A DNA stretch of 64,000 nt from Xenoacremonium recifei (lineage: Eukaryota; Ascomycota; Sordariomycetes; Hypocreales; Nectriaceae): NCBI GenBank assembly GCA_012184525.1, contig WOFQ01000052.1, positions 62,001-126,000 on the forward strand, in the 5' to 3' direction. Below the pieces are notes generated by a model. It did no database searches, had not been told where the DNA came from, and saw only the letters and a program-made list of their open reading frames with translations. Each line of letters starts with the position of its first letter. Within the stretch, counting starts at the first letter, position 1. Shown piece after piece: positions 20,703-33,319 of the stretch. A program made the translations under genes and the position numbers.

Positions 20703-22661
20703 AGCAGCCTTGGAAGAACATTAATGGAGTATTTATATCGTAGAAGAATGGTCGTTTAAAGAAAGATAGGACACGGGTTATTCGCCACGAGGTATGCAGT
20801 TGATAGATCCGAGACTTGGATGTCTCTCAGAATATAGTAGACACACTCTCGTAAGACGGAATTATAGGTTCAAATGGTCTGGACTGGCTCCAAGAAGGAG
20901 AGGAGAGCTGAGAAGGTCATCTAAACAGAGACATTGGAATCGGGAGAGACAGTATATGATGGCTGATTCGAAGTTGACTTATCGATAGACGGATACGAGG
21001 CAACTCTGGGTGCACCAGAGGCGGAAGGGAACTGGATGGTCTAACTAGGAATCCCCAAGTGAGCATCTTGCGAGTATATATCGAAAGAAGCAACCGGCAA
21101 GTTTCACAAGAGTGGCCGCAATCACGTCAATCATCCTTAGAAAATAGCACAATGGTTGACGTCAACTTTTCAGGAAATCCCCTCCAGTCGCGATCGAAGA
21201 AATGTAGGGAGATAGGTCCGTCACAACGAGAGACGCTCGGAGGCTGCTGGAACCGAGGACTCGGATCTCGCTGACCAGAACCGGCAATGTCTGGGTAGAG
21301 TAAGCGAGTTGAGACGTCTTGGCATGTCTCAAACAGGAGTTAAGCATCTTGGAAAGACTGATTTAGAGTGAGTCGTGGTTTGTCTCTGGAGCGCGAGATG
21401 GTCTGGTCGTCGACTGTCCCACCTCGCACACGAAATACCGACGGGAAGACGGCAGAGACGTGGAGAATAGCACAGACCAAGGGAGGAGATTTTTGCTGAA
21501 GAATCCGTGAGACTCGAAACTTTTGCCGTTCTGGGACAGGCACGTTCTGGATCGTGAGAGGCATGTCTCGGGAGGTTTGCGGTGGTGCCGTTGTGGTGAG
21601 GGCGGGAAGAAGTCGATTGGTTGCTGCAAACGAGAGAGTCTAGGGTATCGGAGATGTGAGCGTCAAGGGTAGCAATCAATTGATGGATATATGCGACAAG
21701 TAATGGAGCTCGTACGAGAGGCTGGTGGGCTTGTGTGTCAAGTTGTTCATGGGCAATCATTGAATGCCTTCAGCGATGGTATCGTGAGGTGGTATTTGTA
21801 TGGGTTATTAGAGGAGGACAGCTACTAGCCGCGATCGACCAAATGGCTACCGGATCAGGTGACAACCAGCTCCTTGCCAGCAAGGAAGAGCTAATACGAA
21901 GCGTTCTTTCCGGAAATCCAGACCGTCTGGTGTCTCCTGCCTCCTGAACTGACGAGTCGAAGACGCTCTCGGAAGTCCGAGGCTGGAGCGAGAAAGCGCC
22001 ACCAGCGCAACTGCCCTGTCCAAAATGCTGCAGCCGGCGAGGGGCTCAGCCTCAGGCATGCATGAATACTGCTCTCCCGAATAAGGCATCTAGAGACTTC
22101 TGGACTTCCATTGTCGTTGGAGAACTTCCAACCTCGCCATCTCCCTAAGCTGTCCTGGAAACCTACGAACTTCAAAAGGCAGCTGTCGTTTATTAGGCTT
22201 TGGGGGTGCCCACAAGGATCCAACTCAGATGCCCGGGATCCCCGACCACCAAGCCCCAGCAGCCAGCCGCCTGTTCTCCAATGATCCGCGCCCAACAAAG
22301 CTCCAGAGCGCCAGCCAAGCACCAGGCCAAGCCACAGCAGGCCATCGCTGATCCAAGACTCTCCACTGCTGAGCCGCCTCGCAAGCCTCGGTGGAGGTTC
22401 TGGCACCTTGCCTTGTCCAGGTCGCCAAGCGCCAGTGAGACGGCTCCCCGGGCCCTCGCCAGTGGGGGAAGTCCACTATGACGACGCCGTTATTACGGGA
22501 GAGACGTGCTGGGATCATCTCAAAGACCCATCTTGGCCATCATTCCGTCGTTGCGCTGTTGGAAGGAAGGCTTTATCATCGGGGCCTGCGCCGGGCCGTC
22601 TCTCGACAGCCTGCATTCCTCTCGTTCTCAGCCTTGCTCGCCATCGTCTGTCTCGTCTTTG
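20703..22661. other. Divergent promoter region, NUP permease and Ca2+-ATPase
   Basis: Nearly 2 kb without a supported gene. It holds a 12-bp CRE palindrome (21155-21166) and eleven GAGAC/GTCTC pentamers between 20811 and 21569. A 143-codon minus-strand frame at 21329-21760 has no recognisable domain. The part after about 22200 is GC-richer and open in several frames; it may include a non-coding or coding first exon of the ATPase that I could not define. Confidence 0.55.
21155..21166. promoter_or_regulatory. CRE/ATF-type bZIP binding palindrome
   Basis: GTTGACGTCAAC is a perfect 12-bp palindrome containing the full TGACGTCA site bound by ATF/CREB bZIP proteins. It lies 453 bp upstream of the NUP start and about 1.5 kb upstream of the ATPase start. 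Binding is inferred. Confidence 0.55.
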
Positions 22662-25600
22662 ATGGACGGAATCACGCCTGGCCCGGTCCATGGCCATGGC
22701 GCAAACGACATAGCATCGACGTCGGCAGCTGCAATGCGCGCTGACTACGACACTCGCCGTCAATTTAATACCCAGCCGGCCCAATCCCTCGAGAGCGACC
22801 AATCGATCGATTACCACGATGACATCCCCGTCAGCGACAACTGCTTTGCCTTCTCGCCATCACAGCTCCATAAACTCCTCACGGCGAGAAGCATTGCTGC
22901 CTTGCGCGCTTTTGGTGGCCTCCATGGACTTGTCGTGGGCCTCCGCACCGATGCTGCGGCAGGCCTCAGCGTCGACGAGACGACTCTAGATGGCGCCGTC
23001 ACCTTCGACGAGGCCCTTGCGGCTGCTCGTGGTGGCCGACCAGCAATGCTCGCCGATCGACCGTCATCGAGCTCGACGACCGTACCGTTCAGCCAAGCCC
23101 TTCGCCTCGGCGAACCTCGCGACCAGCATTACCTCGATCGCAAACGAGTTTTTGGCGAGAACAGCCTCCCGAGACGCAAACAAAAGTCATTCTTCAAACT
23201 CATGTGGATAGCTTTCAACGACAAGCTCATCATTCTCTTGACGATATCAGCAACAATATCTCTGGCTATTGGTATCTATCAGTCTGCCGATTCGTCAATT
23301 GACGCCTCGAGTTTAGAATGGGTTGATGGAGTTACGATCGTGACGGCAATCATTTTGATCGTTTTGACCAGTGCTGCCATGGACTGGCAGAAGAACCAAA
23401 AATTCAAGAAGCTTCTTGAACGCAAGGAGCAGCGAGATGTTGCGGTCGTCCGTTCTGGAAGAACTCAACGAATCTCCCTCTATGATGTGCTGGTCGGCGA
23501 CGTGATGCATGTCGAAGCCGGCGATGTCGTTGCTGTGGATGGCGTCTTGATAGAAGCCTCTTCGTTGCAAGTGGATGAATCTGCTGTATCAGGAGAATCG
23601 GACCTTGTGCACAAAACGGGTGCTGGAACTCAAGATCTGCTACGCAGCACACACCCTGACCCTTTCATTCTAAGTGGCACGACGGTATCCCGTGGCGTTG
23701 GTCGCTACCTTGTCACTTCCGTTGGCGAGAACTCGACCTACGGGAGAATGCTCTTGTCTCTTCGCAACGATGTCGAGGAGACCCCCCTTCAGGCAAAGTT
23801 GGGGCGACTGGGAAAGCAATTGATCATCGTCGGCGCTGTGGCAGGCTCTATTTTCTTCATCGTTCTCTTCATTCGTTTTCTGATAAACCTACACACAATC
23901 TCGGGGCCGTCTGAGAAGGCCGAAGCTTTTCTTCACACCGTCATTATCTCGGTTACGCTTGTGGTCATTACTGTACCTGAAGGGCTGGCTCTGAACGTCA
24001 CCATTGCCTTGGCTTTCGCGGCTAAGCGTATGCTCAAAGACAACAACTTGGTTCGACTTCTTCGGTCTTGCGAGACTATGGGGAATGCTACCTGCGTCTG
24101 TTCTGATAAGACGGGTACCCTCACTCAAAACAAGATGACAGTTGTCGCTGGCCGTATTGGTCTTGAGGGATACTTCGATGACACAATACCGGTAGATGAC
24201 GACGACTTCATGTCCCGCGCATCCGGAGCCAACCCTGTCACTTCTTCCGAGCTAGTGGCCACGCTGTCTCCAGAGATCAGGGAGCTGACCAAGGAGAGTA
24301 TGGCGTTGAATTCGACGGCCTTTGAGAGCGACAACTCAGGAGTCTCGGAGTTTGTGGGGTCCAGCACCGAAACAGCTTTGTTGGAGTTCAGTCGACAACA
24401 CCTCGGGATGGGTCTCCTGAGTGAAGTAAGGGCCAACTCTCGGGTCGTGGCCATGCTGCCGTTTGATCCATCTCGGAAATGGATGGCGGTTCTCATCAAG
24501 CTTCCCGATGGGAAGTACAGGCTTCTTATCAAGGGTGCGGCCGAGGTTGTCTTTGAGTACTGCGCCTTCATCGTACGTGATCCGACGTACAAGGAAACTC
24601 TTGCGCGACTCTCAGAGGACCACCGGAACAGTTTTCACAATGCGATCCGCTCGTTCGCTACAAAGATGCTGCGCCCTGTGGCGATTGCTTACAAGGACTT
24701 TGATGAATCCGATGTCTCGGAAAATCTCGATGATGACTTGGAGTATGTCAATTTGGAGTGGCTGGCGTCCGGTATGGTGCTTCTTGGTGTTTTCGGAATC
24801 TGCGACCCTCTCAGACCTGAAGTTGTAGAGTCAGTTCGCAATTGTCAGGGTGCCGGAGTCTTTGTGCGGATGGTTACTGGCGACAACTTCCTGACGGCCA
24901 AGGCTATTGCGACAGAATGTGGTATCTATACTGCAGGAGGCATTGCAATGGATGGGCCAACCTTTCGAGACCTTACGCCGTCACAGCTGGATGCTGTGAT
25001 TCCTCGCCTACAAGTCCTCGCACGCTCGAGTCCAGAGGACAAGCTTTTGCTTGTGTCGCATCTCAAGCAGATGAAAGAGACGGTGGCAGTCACTGGTGAT
25101 GGAACCAACGATGCCCTAGCCCTGAAAGCAGCAGACGTGGGTTATGCTATGGGAATGCAAGGCACTGAAGTCGCCAAGGAGGCCGCCTCGATCATCCTGC
25201 TTGACGACAATTTTGCATCTATCGTGAAGGCAATTGGCTGGGGTCGCACAGTGAGCGATGCAGTGAAGAAGTTTTGCCAGGTGAGTCTCGCTGCTGACCA
25301 AATACATTTCTCGCGATGGATGGCTAATCAGAAAACCAGTTTCAATTCACGATCAACATAACTGCAGCAATCATCACCATTGTTTCCGAGTTTGTTGGAG
25401 ACTCCATCTTCTCAGTTGTTCAGCTGCTTTGGATCAACTTGATGATGGACATCTTTGCCTCACTCGCTTTTGCCACCGACAGTCCCTCCCCTGAGATGCT
25501 CAAGCGGCGACCTGAGCCTCGAAATGCCATGACCATCAATATTCCAATGTGGAAAATGATACTGGGGCAATCCATATATCAGCTTATTGTCATCTTCGTT

Positions 25601-26530
25601 GTGCACTATGCTGGGTGGGATATCTTCAATCCTGACACCCCAAAAGAGGTCGAAAGTCTTCAGACGCTTGTCTTCAATATTTACGTTTGGATGCAGTTTT
25701 TCAATCAGCACAACTGCAGGCGGGTTGACAATAAGATCGACATATGGCATGGGGGCATTCTTCGAAACCCCTGGTTTGTCCTTGTCCAAGTTTTGACCGT
25801 TGTTGGGCAGTTTGTCATCATATTCAAGGGTGGAGAGGCGTTTGATACACATCCCTTGACGGGAGCACAATGGGGATGGAGCATGTTGTTTGGATTCCTG
25901 ACGATTCCCCTAGGAGCCCTGATCCGCCAGTTTCCCGACCGTCTGGTCTTGCATTTCTTTCTGGTAGTGTATGGGTGGTATTTGGATCTCACGCAACCCT
26001 TCCGATCATGCGTATCCCGCTTACGAGGCCAAAGACAACGGGAGCAAGACACAGAGCAGCAGCAGGAGATGGGCGTTGTTTCCGACGAACCTCAAACAAG
26101 CCCGGAGCCTGATGAGGAAGAGGCAGTGCGCAATTCCAGCGACCGAGACACGCCTGTCAACTTCGAGACGGATGACATGGGAGACACAGAAAGACCGAGG
26201 AGACATCTGGATGTGCAAGGTCTTGTGGATGCTGCGAAATTGGGTAGAGAAATTTCGGGCGTTACATTCGAGCTTCACCCAAAGACGTTCAAGGAGGACC
26301 CCATTCTATTTACTCCACGGAGCAAGACGGTTCCGCCAAGTCAAGACCCGACGATCAGAACTATCATCAACCGACATCTCGATAGACGACTACGGAGGCC
26401 AAACATGGTGACGTCGCCAAACCCGGGAAGACAGCCTATTGCCGTACCGCAACGGGCGGCTCGACCACAAGTACAGAGACGGAGGTCTCGATTCTCATGG
26501 GAATGGCTGCTGCGCTCGCAAAGACGGTAA
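22662..26530 (+). CDS. PMC1: P-type Ca2+-transporting ATPase, PMC1/PMCA type (IIB)
   Basis: Exons 22662-25280 and 25340-26530 (59-nt GTGAGT...CAG intron) encode 1269 residues from the Met of MDGITPGP. The frame is open further upstream without an ATG, so an upstream exon is possible. The protein pumps Ca2+ into the vacuole or out of the cell. Visible motifs: A-domain SAVSGESD, the Ca2+-binding span-4 motif VPEGLAL, the phosphorylated Asp in DKTGTLTQNKMT (about D482), nucleotide-binding KGAAE, hinge GDGTNDALALKAADVG, and spans 5-6 with INLMMDIFASLAFATD. PEGL and the NLMMD set are typical of type IIB pumps. The tail after the last span is long (about 190 residues), acidic, then Arg-rich; the Arg-rich end (RRRSRFSWEWLLRSQRR) could be a calmodulin or lipid contact. 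Confidence 0.94.
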
Positions 26531-26824
26531 ATATTGGGAGCAACGGAGTTTTTCTTGGAAAGGTTTGGATGTATAAATGTTGGGCTTTTTGGGATACCTG
26601 TAGACACGGACACTTGCACACAGACAAAGACCTGCTATTATTACGAAGCCTACGACTGATGATGGGCAGCAGATAAAACAGTCCTATATCGGGCATGTAG
26701 CCCTGGAGCTATACTGTACAATCAATGACACGGTTAATTCATCCAGACATACGCCTTGCCTTGCGCCCTTTCCCTGTTCTTGTCCTTGATATCACTCATT
26801 TCTCATTCACATACGCATAAACCC
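26531..26824. other. Convergent 3' flanks, ATPase and bZIP genes
   Basis: AT-rich 3' UTR-like sequence with nothing else recognisable. Confidence 0.5.
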
Positions 26825-28390
26825 TCAAGTGGGAACAAAATGACCACCACTGGCGGTGATGATGGAGGCCTGGATAGCCTGACCCAACTCGCCTTTAGGA
26901 TATCCGGGTCCCCTTAATAGGCAGATACACCTCCTCGTCAGCTCATGGATGAGCATCTCGATGCTCAGTTGCATCTTGAGAGGAGCCGTTTGGGGACGAA
27001 GCTGGTCGGCCGAGAAGAAGTCGACAAAGCTCCAGCTATCCCTCTGTCCCAAGTTGGGTTCGGGCAGAAGAACAGTTTCTCCCGAAGAAGACTGCGAGTC
27101 CGGAGAGCGGATGTCGAGTTCGATCGTATCCGAGTCGATCATCCGGGCGCCCAGCGCGATGAGCTGCTTCTCGACTCCGCTAACACTCAGGAACTTATCC
27201 GGTCCCGGCAACGTATGCCTGCCCTCTTCGCCCGACGTCAACTCCCGCCGCGACAAGACCTGCTCGCCCCATCTTCCATACGGCAGATCAGCCGCATACG
27301 CCAGATTCCGAATCCCCGGCCCCAGCAAGTACCGCAAGCGCGCCAGCAGCTCATCCCGCGAGCGATACTGGAACGTCGAGTGGAAGATGCGCTCCTCCTC
27401 GCTCCACGGCAACGGCGAGCCGCTCGACTTGCTCAGGACCATGAACGCGGCGGTCATGCTCGAGCTGACGAGGCGGAAGGCGAATGAGTCGGGAGACAGG
27501 GGCGGGAGCGTGTTTAGATCGTGGGGGTCGACGGACGCGGGGGCTTTGCGCGGCATCTCGAAGGTTCCCCAGCCGTTGCCGAAGACTTGCGGCGGGATGG
27601 AGATGCTGTAGCGGTTGTTGGCGACGATGAGAGCCTGGTCCTGGTCCTGGTCCTGGGGGAGTGATTCGGTGATGTCGGTGATGAAGGGCGCTGTGACATA
27701 GTCTGGGAAGACGTCGTTGGGGATGTCGAACTCGGCGGCGGCGAGGAAGCTCATGTCCAAGTCGTCGGGGACGATGACTGTTGGCGCAATGGTCTCGACG
27801 GCCGTCTTGGCTACCTCCATTGCAGTTGGAGCAGCAGGATACACGCCAACAGTCTTGGGACTCGACGCCAACGACGTCTCCCCCGACTCCGACGACTCTC
27901 CCAACCCAGGAACCTGCTGCGGAACAACACTCCCCGCGGCCTCACTCCCACCGTCATCCTCCGTGCCAACAACCTCACTCGCCAGCGCCAACAACCGCTT
28001 CGTCGCAGCCTGCAACGTGCCCACCAGCCCGGCATCCCGCCTCGCCGCCTCACTCGCCAGCACATCGTCCACAAAGCCCATGAACACGCTGCTCATCTCC
28101 TCGACGACCTCCTCCAGGCGACGCAGGCGCTTGGTCTGCGCGGCCTCGGCGGCTTGGCGGCGGCGGCGGAACACGGTTTGTGCTTCGCGGTTGCGCTCGC
28201 GGCGGGCCTGCGGTGTGTTAGTGAATGAAGGAGAGGGATGATGATGGGAGGAGGGAAGGGAAGGGAAGTAAGTAAGTAAGTAAGTAAGTACCTGAAGGGC
28301 GGCGTCTTCGCCTGGAGAGCCTTTTGCAATGGGCCGGCCGCGGCGTTTGGACGGCCGCGGCGGGGAGTGCGTCTGGACCTGCGTGGCCAT
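26825..28390 (-). CDS. bZIP transcription factor with DUF3425 C-terminus
   Basis: Exons on the minus strand: 28292-28390 and 26825-28207, giving 493 residues from MATQVQTHSPP. The basic region ERNREAQTVFRRRRQAA starts right after the intron, at residues 36-52, and runs into a heptad-rich zipper. The N-terminus carries a basic, nuclear-signal-like KRRGRP. The C-terminal half has the layout of DUF3425, the domain paired with AP-1-like bZIPs in filamentous fungi. The 84-nt intron is a multiple of three without stops; retention would insert 28 residues directly before the basic region. A tetranucleotide microsatellite sits one base inside the donor. No Cys-rich redox domain of Yap1 type is visible, so it is not a Yap1 orthologue. 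Targets are unknown. Confidence 0.88.
   Translation of the reverse strand: MATQVQTHSPPRPSKRRGRPIAKGSPGEDAALQVLTYLLTYFPSLPSSHHHPSPSFTNTPQARRERNREAQTVFRRRRQAAEAAQTKRLRRLEEVVEEMSSVFMGFVDDVLASEAARRDAGLVGTLQAATKRLLALASEVVGTEDDGGSEAAGSVVPQQVPGLGESSESGETSLASSPKTVGVYPAAPTAMEVAKTAVETIAPTVIVPDDLDMSFLAAAEFDIPNDVFPDYVTAPFITDITESLPQDQDQDQALIVANNRYSISIPPQVFGNGWGTFEMPRKAPASVDPHDLNTLPPLSPDSFAFRLVSSSMTAAFMVLSKSSGSPLPWSEEERIFHSTFQYRSRDELLARLRYLLGPGIRNLAYAADLPYGRWGEQVLSRRELTSGEEGRHTLPGPDKFLSVSGVEKQLIALGARMIDSDTIELDIRSPDSQSSSGETVLLPEPNLGQRDSWSFVDFFSADQLRPQTAPLKMQLSIEMLIHELTRRCICLLRGPGYPKGELGQAIQASIITASGGHFVPT
28267..28290. repeat. (AGTA)6 tetranucleotide microsatellite
   Basis: Six perfect AGTA units lie inside the bZIP intron, one base from its 5' splice site (read as TACT units on the coding strand). 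Confidence 0.9.
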
Positions 28391-28877
28391 GATGATGCTT
28401 ACTGAGCGTGCTGGATGGAGTATATAACGTTGTCCGTTCCCTCTCAAGTGACGATGAGAATTGTGGAGGTGAGTTCCCGACAAGGCCTTTAACAACAAGA
28501 TGACACGACGGCTACAGCGTGCTGCCTGTGACGTCTCCCTGCATCGATGGATATGTCATCAGCTTGTTGGCGAGCCTCGGCGATGCGGGCGAAAGTAAGA
28601 CTGTTGAGATTGAGCGGGTGATCACTAATCATGGCTAGGATGGTTGGCCTATCGCCGAAAGGCCGCTTTGACGGTGTGTTGGACACAAATACACAGGGCA
28701 TTGACCTGAAACAGTTTAAAGCAGTCTATATATAGCTAAGTGTGCGTGTGTATCCAGTCAGCATGTCCGCATTCGGCCCCCCATCAGACGACTTGTCACA
28801 ACAAAGGCGCAATGATGAGGAATCATTAATCTCAGGTAGGTAACGACATTCCCAACCGTATAGCCAAAAGAAAAGAA
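28391..28877. other. Spacer between STE6-like and bZIP genes
   Basis: Contains the bZIP promoter and the 3' flank of the ABC gene, both on the minus strand. No further gene was seen. Confidence 0.5.
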
Positions 28878-31800
28878 CTAGCCGCTCTGTTCCCCGGGCT
28901 CTTCCACCCATGCTCCCCCGCTGACCAGCCTCGCAAACGGTCCCCGAGCCTGCACCAGCGCCGTATAAGCGCCCTCCTCAACCTTGCTCCCATCCTCCAG
29001 CACCGCAATACGATCCGCCGCCATGCGCATCATCTCGCGACTATGCGTGACCAGCACAACCGCCATGCCCCTGCTCTCCTTCGCTCTTGCTCGCCGCACC
29101 AGGTCCCGGATCGTCAGCTGGATCATCTCGGCGCTCTCGGCGTCCAGCGCGCTGGTCGGCTCGTCGAGGACCAGCAGCAGCGGGTTGCGGGCGAGGGCGC
29201 GGGCGATGCTGAGGCGCTGGGCCTGGCCGCCGGAGAGGGCTTGGCCGCCGTCGCCGACGAGCGTGTTGTAGCCCTCGGGGAGGGAAGCGATGAAGTCGTC
29301 AAGACCGGCGGCGCGGGCGGCGGATGTGATGTTGGACATGTGGCGGAGGGGAGAGCTTTCGCCGAGGCCGTAGGTGATGTTGGCGGCGATGGTGGCGGGG
29401 AAGAGGAAGGGGGTTTGGGGGACGTAGGCCGTCATGGAGCGTAGATGTTCGACGTCGATGTGTTCGAAAGGAATGCCGGCGAATGTGAGAGGTGAGATGT
29501 CTCTTTTTTGTAGACCTGCCGTCGGGGTGTAAAGCCCTAGGAGTAGAGAGATGACGGTCGACTTGCCACATCCCGAATGCCCAACAATAGCGAGACAGTC
29601 CCCGGCATTGATCTCCAGCGAGATGCCTCGCAGAACTTGGCCATCCGCGCTCGGCTTATACGAGAACTCGAGCTCGTTCATCCGCACAGGAAGTGGTGTC
29701 GGCGGCTTGCGGTTCCCCCGAGCTTCTGCGGACGGCTTCATGGGCAAGTTCGCGTACGTGAGCATCTGCGTGGCCGTCGCCTGCGCCATGGTGATCTGCG
29801 GGATGCTGCTGAGGATGCCTGTCGAGGTGCCCATGCTGAAGAGCAGGAGGTTGACGACCTGGAGTACTGCCGTGGCTGTGATCTGCTGATCCTTTGCTAG
29901 GAGGACTGTGCCGTAGTAGAATACCAGTGCCGTGAGGGGGTAGTTGAGAGACTGGTAGAGGCCAAATAGCCAGCTGGTATATCCCGCCCTCTTTAGGCCC
30001 AGGTTGAGCGTATCGGAGAGGCTCTTCGCGTACTTGTCGTTGAAGTAGGACTCGAGCGTGAGCGCCTTCACCACCCGGATATTCAGCACAATCTCCGTCA
30101 GCGTTGCACTGGCTTCTTCAGCACCTTCGTTGCAGCGATTCTCCCACTTCCCACTAACAATAGAGTAGCCCTTGACCGCGCCCATAACGATCGGTAAAGG
30201 CGCGAGAGCGACCAGCGTCAGCTTCCACGACACCACGAGGGCCCAGATGACCGACATGGAGATCAATACCGTGACGACAATGATGATGGGGATGAATCGG
30301 CCCACGATGTTGCGCATTTCCTCGGCGTTGCGGTCGAGACACTCGTTGATGCGGCCGGGTGAGTTCCTCGCCTTGTCGAACCACGGTTTCGGTTGGCGGA
30401 GGATTCTCTTGAGCGCCTGGACTCGAATGGTATTGACCCAAGCTTGACCAACGACTTCAAGTAGATACCGGCCGCCTCCTGTGCCCACACCATCGATGAC
30501 GGCAATGACGATGAGATAGATTGCCCATTTCTTCCCTTCCGCGAGCTTGTCGCCTGATGACCACATGACTCCAAGGAGTTGGGCGAAGCAGTAGGAGAAG
30601 GCTGGTGTCGCAGCGGCTCCGATAACACAGACAAGAATGCCGAAAACTAGAATGGCCCGGTGTTTGTGATCGAGGGCAGGCCAGACGGTCTTGAGAATTG
30701 CCATTAGAGATAGCGGCTCGGCGGGTTCTTGCGGTAGCTCGTTTGCCTTCACGACACTACCGCCAGGGCGATGCTGTCCGTGTCGTGAAATTCGTAATGA
30801 GGAAATGTTTTTGCGTCGATCAGCATCCCCAAACACAAACTCTGGCTCCAGATCTTCTACAAAATCATCGAATCCATTCAACCCGTCGAGTATGTCGATG
30901 CTGCTTCGCCTCGTTTGCACTGAGAAACGTCGCGACTTGCTCCCGGGAGTGACCAATGAAAGCCGTCGTGAGAGGCTCTTCCCAGAGGTTTGTTTTTCAT
31001 CGATAGGGCTCATTCCAGGTCCCATTGAGCGTGGCCGTCTGGATGGGGCTTCTGAGTGCCATATCTCATCGGTCCGTAAGCGTAGAGCAAAGGCAGTGCC
31101 GACACCTAGTGAAGTGCGTTGCGGCAACACAACACTATTGGGACTGAGGGCGTGGCTTTGCAGCTCCTCCATGAAGAATTGAGACATCCGAGAGGCTCGT
31201 CTGGGGACGAAATCTGTTGTTGGGGATAATGTATCCGGGCTGACAGGCGACATGATGTTGATCTCTATTGGCGTGTCCGGAGCGTCGTTTACAGAAGCGG
31301 CCGTAGTTGATGAGAGCATCGCGAAAGGGCCACTAGTTTGAGCAGCGAGGTCACGTTTGAAGCCTTCTTGAACCAAAAATGCGTTGTCCATGACATACAC
31401 GAAATCGTCGTCGCCAATCTGAGAAACATCGTGCGTGATGATGATGGTCGTCTTGCCCTTCCTCCATTCTCGGATGGCCTCCATTACAAGCGCTCGGCTG
31501 ATTTGATCTAGTCCGCTGGTAATCTCATCGAGAATCAGCACCGACGGATCTCGCAGTCGGGCTCGAGCAAGGGCAAGTCTTTGCTTCTGTCCACCGCTAA
31601 GATTGTACCCGCCGGATCCAACGATGGTGTCAAGACCCTCTGGAAGCGCTGCGATCGTTAATTGAAGCAGAGCAGCTTCGCAGGCAGCGATTATCTCCTC
31701 TTTTGTAGCCCCATCAGGATTACGATGGCCGAATGCGACGTTCTTGGAGATGGTGTCGTTGAAGAGGACGCTCGATTGCTGGATCAAGGTGATGTTCTCC

Positions 31801-33319
31801 TGAATCCATCGCCTATCCAGAATGTTGAGCGGGTAATTGTCGATCTGGACTTGTCCTGCCAATGGTTCATAGAAGCCGACTATCAAATTTCCAAGTGTCG
31901 ACTTTCCAGAGCCACTACGTCCCACGATGAAAGTCATTTCCCCGGCAGGGAAAAAGAGCGACGACTTGTTGAGAACATTGCGTTTGCGGTTTGTCGGATA
32001 GGCAAAGCTTACCTGTGGTTGTTAGCACGCGTACCGGTTTCTGGCTTGCAGAGCAGCTTACATCCGTCAACTCTATGTCGCCAACACATCGCTCCGGCTT
32101 GAGACTGCCTGCCATCTCTTTTATCTCTCGGCCTCGACGGGAATTAGACACCAGAGCCGACAGAAAATTTCCAGCAGACATTCCCTTTGACAACACCAAC
32201 CAGTGAGGCATCAACGCTTCGATTCCTTGGAAGGTCGCTAGGGTCGCGTAGAAGGTGGTGAGAACATTGCCGGGATCGAGGCCGCTGTTGACAAGCACGA
32301 CACCGTACCAGAATCCAACAACGAACATGGAAACAACCCAAAACGCGACATAACCCATTTGTATCGAGTTGCATTGTGCCTGGATCAAGTAATGTTTCGC
32401 CGCAGTTTTAATCGCGCGGTAGTACTGCCAGACCTCTTGATCATATCCGTTGAACACCTTGACTAGGTCAATGGCGGTGATGGAAGCCGTGGCATACTTG
32501 GAGGCAGTGGCGAGATCTCGCTTCTGAGCTTGAATGGCCGGTTCCAGTCGATGCGTTGCTAAGGAGAGAATGATGGTCGAAATCGGTAGCGTCGCGAGCA
32601 GGACGAGGGTCAGTTTCCAGGAGTGGTAGAGAGCAATGACAAGCGAGCCGATAGAGGTCAAGGCGTCGCAGACCAGGAGACCAAATACTTGAGACGTTGC
32701 CAATTGGAGCTCTCGGGTTTGTCTAAGCAATAGTTGATTAGTAAGAAGCAGAAGTCGATGCGAAAGAGCCTTGACCATACGTTTGAATCCTCACCAACAG
32801 GCTTGACATGCCTTCAGTCCGCGAGTCGAACCAAGCCATGTCCTTGGACAAGAGACTCTTGAAGATACGTTGCCGCACACTCGTTGCTTGAAGCTCGCCG
32901 AAGACAATCCACAGCGACAGAAATGCGGCACTGGCCAACCAATTGCCGATGCCGAGGCCGGTCAATACCAAACACCATGTCGAGATCTGTGACAAGGTCT
33001 TATGGCCAGAAGCTTCTCCGCTACCAAAGTTGGCGATGATGTCGAAAATGCGACCGAGAACTACGGAGAGAACGGTCTTGAAGCCAGCTGTAAAGGCGCT
33101 AGTTATCACAGCAGCCAGGAGAGGGCATATGTGAGACTTGTTAGTAAAGGCGAAGAGATGTCTCCAGCCCGCTTTGGCTTGTAGAGGAGGGGCGTTGGCG
33201 TGGGTGCCATTCGAGACGGTGGTAGAGGAAGTCAAAGGCACTGAAGGTGGTGGAGGAGGGGGAGGCGGCGGTGGCGGTGATGATGGAAGTGATTCAAGTT
33301 CGTCTGTCTTGTTGAACAT
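28878..33319 (-). CDS. STE6: Full-length ABC transporter, STE6 (a-factor exporter) type
   Basis: Exons on the minus strand: 32781-33319, 32062-32722 and 28878-32012, giving 1444 residues in TMD1-NBD1-TMD2-NBD2 order. NBD1: Walker A GRSGSGKST (about 431-439), signature LSGGQ (538-542), Walker B VLILDE. NBD2: Walker A GHSGCGKST (about 1211-1219), signature LSGGQAQR and LVLDEPTSALD. Both sites look catalytically complete. A Ser/Arg-rich regulatory linker (about 660-820) joins the halves. The block GMSSLLVRIQTQTRELQLAT and the NBD1 context are typical of fungal Ste6. Known: Ste6 exports prenylated a-type pheromone at the plasma membrane. The N-terminus has a run of 12 prolines. An upstream frame (33320-33528) could supply another first exon by splicing across the chosen ATG, so the start is uncertain. 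Confidence 0.92.

Noticed and set aside
21329..21760. 143-codon minus-strand frame
   Set aside because: Composition follows the GAGAC-rich DNA; no domain in any frame.
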